Source of the DNA: Vineibacter terrae | GTDB taxonomy: Bacteria; Pseudomonadota; Alphaproteobacteria; Reyranellales; Reyranellaceae | NCBI RefSeq assembly: GCF_008039615.1 | Contig: NZ_VDUZ01000061.1 | Span: forward strand, 1-52,742 | Direction: 5' to 3' | DNA length: 52,742 nt | Shown: piece by piece, positions 8,791 to 17,395 of the stretch | Layout of the letters: each line of letters starts with the position of its first letter | Numbering within the stretch: the stretch's first letter is position 1 | The notes under the pieces: generated by a model | What the model saw: the letters and a program-made list of their open reading frames with translations, nothing else | The model's database searches: none | Told to the model about the DNA's origin: nothing | Program-made: the position numbers and the translations under genes

Positions 8791-9429
8791 ATGCCCATGG
8801 CGTTGAACGGCATTGTCACAGAGCACCGCGGCAACGAGCCTCACGAATGGAAGCACTCGGCTATGACGCCGTCGATCACGTTCACATGGCACCATACGAT
8901 TCCCTGGAACTGCCTGCGGGCTGTGTGGAACGGCCTGGTTGAGGGCAGGCACTGGGATGCCGTCGCGGAGTATCTCGGGCTGATCGGTGCGCCCAGCGTC
9001 CCGGTGGTCATCCAGGGCTTGAAGGCCGGCGCCCTGACCGTGGACCGCGACGCGCTCCTGACCCAGCTCACGTGGCAAGGGTGGAACATCGTCGAAGGGC
9101 CGGGCGGCGATTACCGGGAGGACGGCGATGATCCAGGCGAGGCCTTCGACAACTGGTCCGGAGAGGGCATGTCGAAGAACCAGCAGGCAACGCTGCTGGC
9201 CGTGAAGAGCCTCTACATCAACGGCATGCGCCCGATCCAGCTGCTGAACAACGTTGACGCCGCGAACGCCAAGAAGGTGGAAAAAGCCATGCGCAGCGCA
9301 CGCCCGACGCTACGCGGCAAGGCCCCCATGAAATGGAACGAGGACATGTGGGTCGCCGTCACGGCAGGGCGTGTCAGCGAGAAGGTCCCTGGGATCTGGT
9401 ACACCAAGCCCGTGTGGCGGCACCGTTAG
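8791..9429 (+). CDS. Unknown protein with a WHH-type motif
   Basis: I do not recognise a characterised family. The 212-residue product is soluble, with no signal peptide or membrane segment. The most notable stretch is TWHHTIPWNCLRAVWNGLVE near residues 31-50. It resembles the HHxxP-type motif of His-Me finger (HNH/WHH) nuclease domains, but the remaining catalytic residues cannot be assigned by eye. Start ATG 8791 has an excellent ribosome site, GGAGGA at 8779-8784. The gene stands alone; the DUF3592 membrane protein gene downstream is over 200 bases away and is not an obvious partner. Confidence 0.7.
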   Translation: MPMALNGIVTEHRGNEPHEWKHSAMTPSITFTWHHTIPWNCLRAVWNGLVEGRHWDAVAEYLGLIGAPSVPVVIQGLKAGALTVDRDALLTQLTWQGWNIVEGPGGDYREDGDDPGEAFDNWSGEGMSKNQQATLLAVKSLYINGMRPIQLLNNVDAANAKKVEKAMRSARPTLRGKAPMKWNEDMWVAVTAGRVSEKVPGIWYTKPVWRHR

Positions 9430-9645
9430 CGACAATCGCCCGCAGATCCTCGCTTCTCCCTGATACACACCCTGTCATCCCGGCACTGGCCGTTCGACGC
9501 ACCTTTCATCCTCGTCGCGGCGCCGAAGCAGGCTGCGGAACGTGTGGATTTGTGCCGCTGGTCGCGCTGCCGCTCGCTGGCCACTGACGACCGGTGATAT
9601 TTCCGCTGCGAGGGAAGATCGCCGGTTGGCGCGTGTTTCCCTCGC

Positions 9646-10137
9646 ATGGCTGTAGCGAGCAAGGCGGCCGCGCCACGGGGCGCGGCGAAGATATCGCGCG
9701 GGGGCGTCCTGGCCGCCTGCATGATCGGTCTGCTGCTGGCGCTGAGCTTCGCGTACGGCGCGTGGACGCTCGCCGCGGATCGTCTGCACATGATCGCCGT
9801 TGGCCTGCCGGCCGACGGCACCATGATCGGCCACAAGGAGGTCCGCCACACCGGCCGGCGCGGCGACTACCTCGCCACCACCTATCATCCCACCTTCAGC
9901 TACCGTATCGGGGATGGCAGGGTGGTCCAGGGCACCACGCTCGACTCCCTCGACCGTGGCGAGATCCGGGTTGGGCAGGTGATGCGCGTGGTCTACGACC
10001 CGTCCGATCCCGGCCATGTCCGGCTAGCCGGGTCGCTCGAGCCCGGCTACGGCAGCAATGTCTGGCTCCTTGGTGCCGCAGCGCTGCTGACGGGCGCGCT
10101 CAGCCTGATCGGGCTGCTCTGGCGTCGCCGCGCCTGA
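9646..10137 (+). CDS. DUF3592 domain membrane protein
   Basis: Membrane protein of 163 residues with a hydrophobic segment at about 20-45, an extracytoplasmic beta-rich domain, and a second hydrophobic segment at about 138-158 followed by Arg residues. The middle domain has the DUF3592 features: PADGTMIGHKEVRHTG, then HPTFSYRIGDGRVVQG, then VGQVMRVVYDPSDPGHVRLAG. The family's role is unknown. The gene stands alone, with a 216-base upstream gap (9430-9645) in which I see nothing clear. Confidence 0.75.
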   Translation: MAVASKAAAPRGAAKISRGGVLAACMIGLLLALSFAYGAWTLAADRLHMIAVGLPADGTMIGHKEVRHTGRRGDYLATTYHPTFSYRIGDGRVVQGTTLDSLDRGEIRVGQVMRVVYDPSDPGHVRLAGSLEPGYGSNVWLLGAAALLTGALSLIGLLWRRRA

Positions 10138-10238
10138 GGGCCGGCGCAACGCATCCATGACCGCCGAGAGCACCTGCCCGGCTTCCTGCCTTGCTGCCGA
10201 CTGTGGCATCGTGGCGCCGGACAACAGGAGATATCGGC

Positions 10239-11027
10239 ATGGAAAGTCGCATGGACGGGCGGGTCGCCCTGATCACGGGCGCCAGCATGGGCCTGGGCAA
10301 GGCGATGGCGCTGAAGTTCGCCGGCGCTGGCGCCAAGGTCGCGCTGCTGGCGCGCCGGCCCGATGTCCTGGCCGAGGCCAAGGCCGAGGTCGCCAAGTCA
10401 GGCGCCAAGGTCGAAGCCTATAGCTGCGATGTGTCCGACAAGGCGGCGCTGGAGGCCACGTGGGCCAAGGTGGTGGCCGATTTCGGTCAGGTCGATGTCC
10501 TGGTCAACAATGCCGGCGCCTCGGCCGCCAAGCCGTTCGAGTCGGTGACCGACGCCGAGTGGGAAACTGATTTCGCGATCAAGCTATGGCCGGCGATCCG
10601 CCTTTGCCGGCTGGCGTTTCCCGGCATGAAGCAGCGGCACTGGGGCCGCATCATCAACGTGCTGAACACCTACGCCAAGACGCCGGGCGCCAACACCGCG
10701 CCCACCAGCGTGTCGCGCGCCGCCGGCATGGCGCTCACCAAGGTGCTGGCCGGCGAGGGCGCGCCGCACAACGTGCTGGTCAACGCCCTGCTGGTCGGCC
10801 TCATCGACAGCGACCAGTGGATGCGCCGCTACAAGCAGAACCCGGGCACCAACAAGAGCTACCGCGAATACCTCGACGAGTTCGCCAAGGCGCGCAACCT
10901 GCCGATCGGCCGGCTGGGCGAGGCCGAGGAATTCGCCAACGCCGCCTGCTTCCTGGCCTCCGATTCGGGCTCCTACATCAACGGTGTCGCCATCAATGTC
11001 GACGGCGGCATGTCACCGGTGGTGTGA
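10239..11027 (+). CDS. Short-chain dehydrogenase/reductase with altered catalytic residues
   Basis: SDR-family protein of 262 residues. The cofactor motif TGASMGLG (13-20), CDVS (63-66) and NNAG (90-93) are intact, and the C-terminus has the usual NVDGGM. The catalytic positions are not standard: the YxxxK motif is replaced by T156-S-V-S-R160, and the usual Ser site reads N143/T144. A Tyr146 lies nearby but out of register. It may still bind NAD(P) yet use a different mechanism or substrate. ATG 10239 follows CAGGAG at 10225-10230. Its stop lies six bases from the convergent epimerase stop. Confidence 0.85.
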   Translation: MESRMDGRVALITGASMGLGKAMALKFAGAGAKVALLARRPDVLAEAKAEVAKSGAKVEAYSCDVSDKAALEATWAKVVADFGQVDVLVNNAGASAAKPFESVTDAEWETDFAIKLWPAIRLCRLAFPGMKQRHWGRIINVLNTYAKTPGANTAPTSVSRAAGMALTKVLAGEGAPHNVLVNALLVGLIDSDQWMRRYKQNPGTNKSYREYLDEFAKARNLPIGRLGEAEEFANAACFLASDSGSYINGVAINVDGGMSPVV

Positions 11028-11032
11028 TCGGA

Positions 11033-12022
11033 TCAGGGCAGCATGAGGCTGACGCCGTGCCGGCCCAGCCATGCGCCATAGTCCTGCGCCGATCGCGCCC
11101 ATCCGTAGCGGGGCTTGTACAGCAGGTCGTCCGTGAGGCGCCCGATGGCGAGCGGCGAACGGTCGCGATCACCGTGCAGGTTGATCGTTGCCGTTTCGCC
11201 GGCCGCACGCACGCGGCACTCGAAGCCGGGCCGGGCGATGTCGCGCAGCTGCACGCCCCAGTCCAGCAGGCTCCAGCTCGCTCCCGGGCCGATATTGTAG
11301 AGGTCGTATCGCGGCGAGGGCGCATCGATCAGCGCCACGACAGCCTCGGCCACGTCGCGGACATAGACGAAGTCGCGCATGCAGGGCCGCGGCAGCAGGG
11401 CGGGCCGGCCTTCCAGCGCCGCCAGCGCCACTTGGTATGGCGGGCTGAGCGTGTCGCGCACGCCTGTCTCGTGCTCCCACGGGCCGAAGACGCTCGATAG
11501 CCGCACCATGCGCACGTCGAGCCCGCCCAATTCGGCCAGGCGTCGTGCGAACTGCTCGCCGGCCAGCTTGCTGACGGCATAGAGCGACCGCGGCGCTGCA
11601 GCCGCCGTCTCGTCGATGGGGCCGTCCTGGTAGGCGCTCTCGCCATAGGCGGAGGCGGAGCTCAGCAGGATGGTCCGGCGAACGGCACCGGCCGCCACCG
11701 CCTGCAGCACCCGCACCAGCCCGCCGACATTGATGTCGAGGATCCGATCGGGCTCCGCCGCTTCCCGCGCGGCATCGGCCGTCAGCGCGGCGCCGTAGAT
11801 CACGACATCCGGCATGTCGGCCACGGCGTAGCGGACATCGTTCTCGTCGCGCACATTGCCGGCGACCACCGACAGGCGCCCGGGCAGGCTGCCGAAGGCG
11901 GTGCGGGCCGCTTGCGGCGGCGGCCGCCGATCGAGCAGCGTCACGTCATCACCACGCGCCAGCAGCGCCTCGGCAATGCCGAGGCCGACAAAGCCGGCGC
12001 CGCCAAAGACCAGGACCCTCAT
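11033..12022 (-). CDS. NAD(P)-dependent epimerase/dehydratase (extended SDR)
   Basis: Sugar-nucleotide-type epimerase/dehydratase family, 329 residues. The Rossmann motif GGAGFVG is at 7-13. The catalytic set is complete: S122 in LLSSASAYGES, Y148 and K152 in YAVSK. The RDFVYVRDVAEAV stretch, typical of the substrate half, follows. Substrate is unknown. The start at 12022 puts the Rossmann strand at the very N-terminus; an in-frame GTG three codons upstream is possible, and the ribosome site is weak. No cell-envelope sugar genes lie beside it, so the role could equally be a catabolic sugar or lactone step. Confidence 0.85.
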   Translation of the reverse strand: MRVLVFGGAGFVGLGIAEALLARGDDVTLLDRRPPPQAARTAFGSLPGRLSVVAGNVRDENDVRYAVADMPDVVIYGAALTADAAREAAEPDRILDINVGGLVRVLQAVAAGAVRRTILLSSASAYGESAYQDGPIDETAAAAPRSLYAVSKLAGEQFARRLAELGGLDVRMVRLSSVFGPWEHETGVRDTLSPPYQVALAALEGRPALLPRPCMRDFVYVRDVAEAVVALIDAPSPRYDLYNIGPGASWSLLDWGVQLRDIARPGFECRVRAAGETATINLHGDRDRSPLAIGRLTDDLLYKPRYGWARSAQDYGAWLGRHGVSLMLP

Positions 12023-12093
12023 GCGAGCCACCGTCGTGCAGGCTGCGGATGGCCCCCATTGTACGCGCAAACGTGATGCTGCGCTGTCGTTGA

Positions 12094-12266
12094 CCCCTCG
12101 CCCCGCGTGAGCGGGGAGAGGGAGGGGCCCATCGCGAAAGCGATGGGAGGGTGAGGGGTACAAGCGATCAGTCCCCATTTTTGCTGCATGGCTTGATCGT
12201 TCCTACCCCTCACCTTCCCATGCCTTCGGCATGGGCCCCTTCCTCTCCCCGCTCGCGGGGAGAGGA
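12094..12266. repeat. Long near-perfect inverted repeat (second repeat family)
   Basis: Two arms of about 63-67 bases (12094-12160 and 12204-12266) are reverse complements with few mismatches. Each contains its own small hairpins, such as CCCATGCCTTCGGCATGGG at 12227-12245. The loop between 12161 and 12203 is also partly self-complementary. It fills most of the 333-base gap 12023-12355 between two diverging genes and could form one very long stem. Nothing else was seen in this gap apart from the ribosome site of the next gene. Confidence 0.85.
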
Positions 12267-12355
12267 GACGGCGTCGGTGCGTTGCTCGGCGCCCGGCGAT
12301 TGTCGGGCGGGGCAGGCGGGCGTACTCTTGCGGGCAAAGCGTGCCGGAGGAAGCC

Positions 12356-13252
12356 ATGCCTGTAGTCGTCAACCCGATCACCGACAGCTTCGCCGCCGAG
12401 ATCGGCGGCCTGGATCTGCGGCGGCCGGTCGAGCGGGGGGATCTGAGGGTCATCGAGGACGCCTTCAATCGCTTCTCGGTGCTGATCTTCGTCGAGCAGG
12501 ACCTGAGCGACCAGCAGCAGGTCGATTTCAGCCTGAGCTTCGGGCCGCTCGAGACCTCGATGGGCAACATCCGCACGGACACCAGGCAGCGCCTGCGTTC
12601 GGACCTGGCCGATGTCTCGAACCTCGACGAGAACAACGAGCTGCTGAAGCCGGATGACCGGCGGCGCATGTTCAACCTGGGCAACCAGCTATGGCACACC
12701 GACAGCTCGTTCAAGCGGGTGCCGGCCAAGTGCTCGCTGCTCTACGCCAAGGCGATTCCGCCGCTCGGCGGCTTCACCGAGTTCGCCGACCTGCGTGCCG
12801 CCCATGATGCGCTGCCCGACGAGATGAAGCGCCGGCTCGAGGGGCTGGTGGCGGAGCACTCGATCTTCACGTCGCGCGCCAAGACCGGATACAGCAATTT
12901 CAGCCAGGAGGAGCGGGACCAGCTGCCGCCGGTGCCGCAGGTCGTGGTGCGCACGCATCCCGGCTCCAAGCGCAAGACGCTGTATCTGGCCTCGCATGCC
13001 GGCCGGATCCTCGGCATGGACGATGCGGAGGGCAAAACGCTGCTGGCCGACCTGATCGCGCATGCCACGCAGCGGCAGTTCGTCTACACGCATCGCTACC
13101 GCGTCGGCGACCTGGTGATGTGGGACGACCGCTGCACCATGCATCGCGGCCGGCCGTTCGACGACCTGGCCCACAAGCGCAGCGTGCAGCGCACCACGGT
13201 CGCCGACGTGGCCCCGACGGTCGAGCAGGAAGGCATCCGCCTGGTGGCGTGA
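12356..13252 (+). CDS. TauD/TfdA-family 2-oxoglutarate-dependent dioxygenase
   Basis: Non-heme Fe(II) dioxygenase that hydroxylates a substrate while converting 2-oxoglutarate to succinate. The 298-residue product carries the HxD iron motif (H114, D116 in WHTDSSF), the distal His H263 in DRCTMHRGRPFD, and an Arg near 275-279 in KRSVQRTTV expected to hold 2-oxoglutarate. Length is normal for the TfdA/TauD group. ATG 12356 follows GGAGG at 12346-12350. Members act on taurine, 2,4-D or other small acids; nothing nearby fixes the substrate. Confidence 0.9.
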   Translation: MPVVVNPITDSFAAEIGGLDLRRPVERGDLRVIEDAFNRFSVLIFVEQDLSDQQQVDFSLSFGPLETSMGNIRTDTRQRLRSDLADVSNLDENNELLKPDDRRRMFNLGNQLWHTDSSFKRVPAKCSLLYAKAIPPLGGFTEFADLRAAHDALPDEMKRRLEGLVAEHSIFTSRAKTGYSNFSQEERDQLPPVPQVVVRTHPGSKRKTLYLASHAGRILGMDDAEGKTLLADLIAHATQRQFVYTHRYRVGDLVMWDDRCTMHRGRPFDDLAHKRSVQRTTVADVAPTVEQEGIRLVA

Positions 13253-13301
13253 AAGGCAACGTGGCAATAGAGCAGCAACGTCCGCCATCGCGCGCGCGGC
13301 G

Positions 13302-13829
13302 ATGCCTGGATGGCTGATCGCGGCAGGATTGCTGCTCGCAGCAATCGGCCTGCTGGCGATGCGGCGTGAAAAGGCCAAGGCGATCCCGGACGGCGCGGGC
13401 GATCCGCAGGAAAAGCGCTATCTCGAGGAGAGGCGGCGGGTAGGCGAGGCGCTGCGTGACCGGCTCGACCGGCAGCCGTTCGGCGCCGAGCTGGCGAATG
13501 CGCTGTGGCAGGCCCTCATGCGGATGCCGCCCGGCGATGGCGTGATCGTCGAATATCACCGCGACTACTGCGGCCACGGGCTGATCCGGACCAAGGACGG
13601 CGTGATGCTGTGCGAGATCCAGGACGGCGCCGCCTTTGACAGCCAGCCGATCGCATCATGGCGGCAGCAGGAGCCGTTCGTGGGCTTCTTCGCGCGCCAG
13701 TCCGATTTTACATGCAGCGGATGGGATCCGTCGGAACCGGTGTTCGCGACCGATGACGATTGGAATCGCAGCAACCAGCGCCTCACGCGACGCGTGCTCG
13801 AGGCGTTCCTCAAGCGTCACCCCGGCTGA
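13302..13829 (+). CDS. Unknown membrane-anchored protein
   Basis: Not recognised. The 175-residue product starts with a single hydrophobic helix (about 2-20) followed by basic residues, so the rest probably faces the cytoplasm. The soluble part has a charged helical segment and then a compact region with HRDYCGHGL, MLCEIQDG and an acidic, Trp-containing SGWDPSEPVFATDDDWN. It starts 49 bases after the dioxygenase stop and may be co-transcribed. A REP-like hairpin follows the stop. Confidence 0.65.
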   Translation: MPGWLIAAGLLLAAIGLLAMRREKAKAIPDGAGDPQEKRYLEERRRVGEALRDRLDRQPFGAELANALWQALMRMPPGDGVIVEYHRDYCGHGLIRTKDGVMLCEIQDGAAFDSQPIASWRQQEPFVGFFARQSDFTCSGWDPSEPVFATDDDWNRSNQRLTRRVLEAFLKRHPG

Positions 13830-13848
13830 TCCGGAAGCAGCCATCACT

Positions 13849-13933
13849 GTCATCCCGAGCGCAGCGAGGGATCTCCCGCGCATGGCGTACCGCGCGTCTT
13901 TCGCAGGTGATCCCTCGCTGCGCTCGGGACGAC
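13849..13933. repeat. REP-like inverted repeat, copy 4
   Basis: Arms GTCATCCCGAGCGCAGCGAG and CTCGCTGCGCTCGGGACGAC flank a roughly 45-base middle. It lies between two convergent genes (stops at 13829 and 13958), where it may end both transcripts. Confidence 0.85.
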
Positions 13934-13957
13934 GGTTGGGATTCGGACGACCCCGGA

Positions 13958-14779
13958 TCAGTACCTGAACTTCTCGATCCGGTCGGGGTCGCCGACATAC
14001 TCTTCGTCGGCGAAGGTGCCGCCGATCACGCGCGGCCCGACCTTGGCCGGGTCCTCGGGCTGCTCGCGGGCGAGGACCTCCGCGGCGTAGTCCTCCGCCC
14101 TGTCCTGCGGCCGGTAGCCGAGCTGGTAGGCAGTGGCATTGTCGAACCAGGACCGCTCATTGTCCGAAACGCCATAGACGATCTCGAAATGGATGTCGGG
14201 GTGCTCGAGCCCGATGCGCACGAGCTGCGCCAGGTCGCGCCAGCTCACCCAGATGCTGAGCCGCCTCTTGTCGATGGGCTTGTCGTTGGCGTTGCCGATG
14301 CGGATGCACAGGGAGCCGATGTCGTATTTGTCGGCATACAGCGCCGCCACCAGCTCGCCGAACGCCTTGCTGACGCCGTAGCGGCCATCGGGCCGGAAGA
14401 CGGCGCGGGCGCCCACGCGCCGGTTGCGCGGGTAGAAGCCGACAGCATGGTTGCTGCTGGGGTAGATCACGCGCCTCACCCCGGCATTGCGGGCAGCTTC
14501 ATAGAGGTTGTAGAGACCGACGATGTTCTGGCGATGGACGGTGTCCCAGTCGGCCTCGACAGACTGGCCGGCCATGTGGATCACGCCGTCGACCCCCTCC
14601 ATCGCAGCGCTCAGCGCGCCCATGTCGGCGACATCGACGCGGTGGAACGTCTCGCCCGGGCCGACATCGTTGATGGCCTTGATGTCGGCCAGCCGCAGCT
14701 CGCCATAGACGCCCTTCAGCTCGCGGCGCAGAGCCGATCCGATGGATCCCGCCGCGCCGGTCAGCAATACAGTCTTCAT
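13958..14779 (-). CDS. NAD-dependent epimerase, uronate dehydrogenase-like
   Basis: Short extended-SDR protein of 273 residues resembling bacterial uronate dehydrogenase, which oxidises hexuronic acids to lactones. Motifs: TGAAGSIG (7-14), HMAGQS (69-74), S108/S109, Y134 and K138 in YGVSK, and NANDKPIDKRRLS, as in Udh proteins. ATG 14779 is preceded by GGAGG at good spacing. It is the last gene of the minus-strand run that begins with an amidohydrolase and a TRAP importer, so a role on an imported acid or its lactone is plausible, but another hydroxy substrate cannot be excluded. Confidence 0.82.
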   Translation of the reverse strand: MKTVLLTGAAGSIGSALRRELKGVYGELRLADIKAINDVGPGETFHRVDVADMGALSAAMEGVDGVIHMAGQSVEADWDTVHRQNIVGLYNLYEAARNAGVRRVIYPSSNHAVGFYPRNRRVGARAVFRPDGRYGVSKAFGELVAALYADKYDIGSLCIRIGNANDKPIDKRRLSIWVSWRDLAQLVRIGLEHPDIHFEIVYGVSDNERSWFDNATAYQLGYRPQDRAEDYAAEVLAREQPEDPAKVGPRVIGGTFADEEYVGDPDRIEKFRY

Positions 14780-14885
14780 ATGGATGGCCTCCGCGGACAC
14801 GGATTGAGGGGTGCTTTGGGAAGGGGGCGCAAGTCTGTGGCGCCGGCGCGGCGGCTGTCAAACCTGAAAGGCGAAGAGGCAGATC

Positions 14886-15677
14886 TCAGGCGGGCGTGGT
14901 CCAGGCCGGCTTGCGCTTCTCGAAGTAGCTGAGGATACCCTCCCGGCCCTCGGCCGAATCCCACATCGCGGCAACCTGGCCGATCGTATGCTCATGCGGC
15001 ACGTCGATGCCGTGCCGTGACGCCTGTGCGATCAGGTGCTTGATCGTCCGCAACGCCTGCGGCCCGCAGCGCAGGACGTGGGCGACCTCGTCCTCGACCG
15101 CGGCATCCAGGGCACCGGGCGGGACGCTGGCGTGCAGCAATCCATAGGAGACAGCTTCGGCAGCGGGAAAGCGCCGGGCGGTCAGGAAGAGGCGGCGGGC
15201 GTTCACCATGCCCAGCCGACGGACCACGAAGGGCAGCATGACGGCCGGGACCAGCCCCAGCCGCGCTTCGGTGATCGCAAAGCTGGCCGTATCGATGCCG
15301 ATCGCCACGTCGGTGACGGAGATCAGCGAGAAGCCGCCGGCATACGCCGCGCCGTTGATGCGGCCGATCAGCGGCTTCGACAGCGAATCGAGCGCGTGGA
15401 GCAAGGCCGAGAATCGCCGCGCTTCGTCGAGCCTGTCGTCGAGGCTGGCGCCCCCTTGCGCCTGCTGGTAGCCAAGATCGCCACCGGCGCAGAAGGTCTG
15501 GCCCTCCCCGGTCAGGACGACCACTCGCACACTGCCGTCCGCCTCCAGCGCCTGGACGGCGTCCAGCAGCTCACGCCACATCACGCCGTTCATGGCGTTG
15601 TGGACCTGCGGCCGCGCCAGCATCAACGTCGCCACGCCGCGCGTGTCGATGGACATCTTGATCGTCTCGTATGTCAT
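14886..15677 (-). CDS. Enoyl-CoA hydratase/isomerase (crotonase fold)
   Basis: Crotonase-family enzyme of 263 residues acting on an acyl-CoA thioester. Oxyanion-hole segments FCAGGDLG and INGAAYAGGFSL are present, and the glutamate region ITEARLGLVPAV keeps one of the two usual acidic residues. This resembles the methylglutaconyl-CoA hydratase side of the family. It lies 95 bases after the acyl-CoA ligase gene in the same run, so it likely handles the ligase product or a later intermediate. Confidence 0.9.
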   Translation of the reverse strand: MTYETIKMSIDTRGVATLMLARPQVHNAMNGVMWRELLDAVQALEADGSVRVVVLTGEGQTFCAGGDLGYQQAQGGASLDDRLDEARRFSALLHALDSLSKPLIGRINGAAYAGGFSLISVTDVAIGIDTASFAITEARLGLVPAVMLPFVVRRLGMVNARRLFLTARRFPAAEAVSYGLLHASVPPGALDAAVEDEVAHVLRCGPQALRTIKHLIAQASRHGIDVPHEHTIGQVAAMWDSAEGREGILSYFEKRKPAWTTPA

Positions 15678-15772
15678 GGCTCTCTTCCGGTGGTTCGCCG
15701 GTCCAGGGGCGGCTCAGATCGGCATGATCGATCGAAACTTCCAGGGGTGATGCCATTCGATCGGGACATGCT

Positions 15773-17374
15773 CTAGCGCAGCGCCTGGCGCTTGAAGACG
15801 ATTCCGGCTTTTTCCCGATCCCACGTGTCCTGCGTCACGCCGTCGTGGCGCAGGATGTGCTTCTGCACCTTGTGCGTCGGCGTCTTGGGCAGCTCGGGCA
15901 GGATCCGCAGATATCGCGGGATCATGAAGTGCGGCAGCCGGTTGGCGAGGAAGTCGATCAGCGTCATCGGGTCGATCGTGTGGCCCGCGACCGGGGCCAC
16001 GACGGCGAGCACCTCGTCCTCGTTGTATTCGCTGGCGGCAGCGACGACGGCGGCCTCGCGGACGTCGGGATGCATGCAGATCTCGGCCTCGACCTCGAAC
16101 GAGGAGATATTTTCGCCACGCCGGCGGATCGCATCCTTCATCCGGTCGACGAAGTAGTAGTTGCCCTCTGCATCGCAGCGGAAGGCGTCGCCGCTGTGGA
16201 ACCAGCCGTTGCGCCAGGCGCGCGCCGTGGCTTCGGGATTGTTGTGGTAGCCGTGGTTCATCGCCCAGGGCATGTCCGTACGGATCACGAGCTCGCCGAT
16301 CTCGCCGACCGGCACCTCGCAGTCGTTCCCGTCGACGACGCGGACCTGAACGCCAGGGCGCGGGCGGCCGCAGGTCCCGCGCCTCTGCGGATTGCGGTCC
16401 GAGAAGATCGGGCACGACGTTTCGGTCATGTTGAAGGCGGTGTAGACGTCGACGCCGAAGCGTTCGGTGAACGCCGCCGAGTCCTCGCCGAGGGGGACCA
16501 TCGTCACCTTTCGCAGCGGGTGGTCGCGGTCGCGGTCGCCGGGCGGTTGCTTCATCAGGAAGGGCGTCATCGCGCCGAGCAATGTCAGCGTCGTCGTGCC
16601 TGTGGCGCGGACCGTATCCCAGAACGTGTAGGTGTTGAACGCCTCGACCATCGCGATCGACCCGCCATGCATGAGCATGCGGTAGACGGCGCCCGTGCCG
16701 CTGGCGTGGAACAGCGGGATGTTGACGAGGGTGCGGTCCTCGCCGTCGATCGGATAGGCCCGCCCGGTGCTGCAGATGTGCATGTACGAGGACAGCACGC
16801 CCTTGGACGGCCCGGTCGTGCCCGAGGTGTAGATGACGGCCTGGGTGTCCCAGGGCTGTATCGGTCGCTCGAGATCGGCCAGCGCGCCATCCGGCGGCAC
16901 GAGCACATCCTGCGGCAGGATGTCGAGGCCGGCGATCGCCGGCAGGTCGGCGCCGACGCACACCACCTGGCGCAGGCCGGCGCGGTCGATCTCGGCGAGG
17001 CGAGGGGCAAGCCGGCTGTCGGCGATCATCAGCCGGGCGCGCGAGTCGGCGATGACATGCTGCAGCAGCGAGCCGCGGTAGGCGGTATTCACCGGCACGT
17101 AGACCGCGCCGATATAGTTCAGCCCGAACCAGGTCGCGAGCGCCCACGGCCCGTTGGGTAGCCAGGACAGGACGAAGTCGTCCTGCCTGACGCCCAGCGC
17201 CTGAAAGCCGACCGCCGCCTGGATGACGCGCTCGCGGAGCTCGGCGTAAGTCCAGGTCGAGCCGTCCTCGAAGCGCACATAGACCTTGTCCGGGATGCGC
17301 CGTGCATAGCCGTCGATCAGCTCGCGCGTGACGACCGATTCGCGCGGCGGCATTCGGGGATCGGGCATGCTCAT
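15773..17374 (-). CDS. AMP-dependent acyl-CoA ligase (CaiC/FadD-like)
   Basis: Activates a carboxylic acid to its CoA thioester through an acyl-AMP. The 533-residue protein has the P-loop YTSGTTGPSKG (182-192), the FNMTETS adenylate motif, GWFHSGDAF, and the KDAIRRRGENIS hinge. The catalytic Lys is in KTPTHKVQK near the C-terminus. Sequence style (NTAYRGSLLQHVI, NMTETSCP) is close to crotonobetaine/carnitine-CoA ligases. It begins 21 bases after the TRAP dctM gene, so the imported compound or a product of the upstream amidohydrolase is the probable substrate. Confidence 0.92.
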   Translation of the reverse strand: MSMPDPRMPPRESVVTRELIDGYARRIPDKVYVRFEDGSTWTYAELRERVIQAAVGFQALGVRQDDFVLSWLPNGPWALATWFGLNYIGAVYVPVNTAYRGSLLQHVIADSRARLMIADSRLAPRLAEIDRAGLRQVVCVGADLPAIAGLDILPQDVLVPPDGALADLERPIQPWDTQAVIYTSGTTGPSKGVLSSYMHICSTGRAYPIDGEDRTLVNIPLFHASGTGAVYRMLMHGGSIAMVEAFNTYTFWDTVRATGTTTLTLLGAMTPFLMKQPPGDRDRDHPLRKVTMVPLGEDSAAFTERFGVDVYTAFNMTETSCPIFSDRNPQRRGTCGRPRPGVQVRVVDGNDCEVPVGEIGELVIRTDMPWAMNHGYHNNPEATARAWRNGWFHSGDAFRCDAEGNYYFVDRMKDAIRRRGENISSFEVEAEICMHPDVREAAVVAAASEYNEDEVLAVVAPVAGHTIDPMTLIDFLANRLPHFMIPRYLRILPELPKTPTHKVQKHILRHDGVTQDTWDREKAGIVFKRQALR

Positions 17375-17395
17375 CTCACAATCGCGACGGCGCCC

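Noticed and set aside
8646-8942. 98-codon plus-strand frame before and into the WHH-motif gene
   Set aside because: Overlaps the better supported gene at 8791 in another frame, has no ribosome site and no recognisable sequence.
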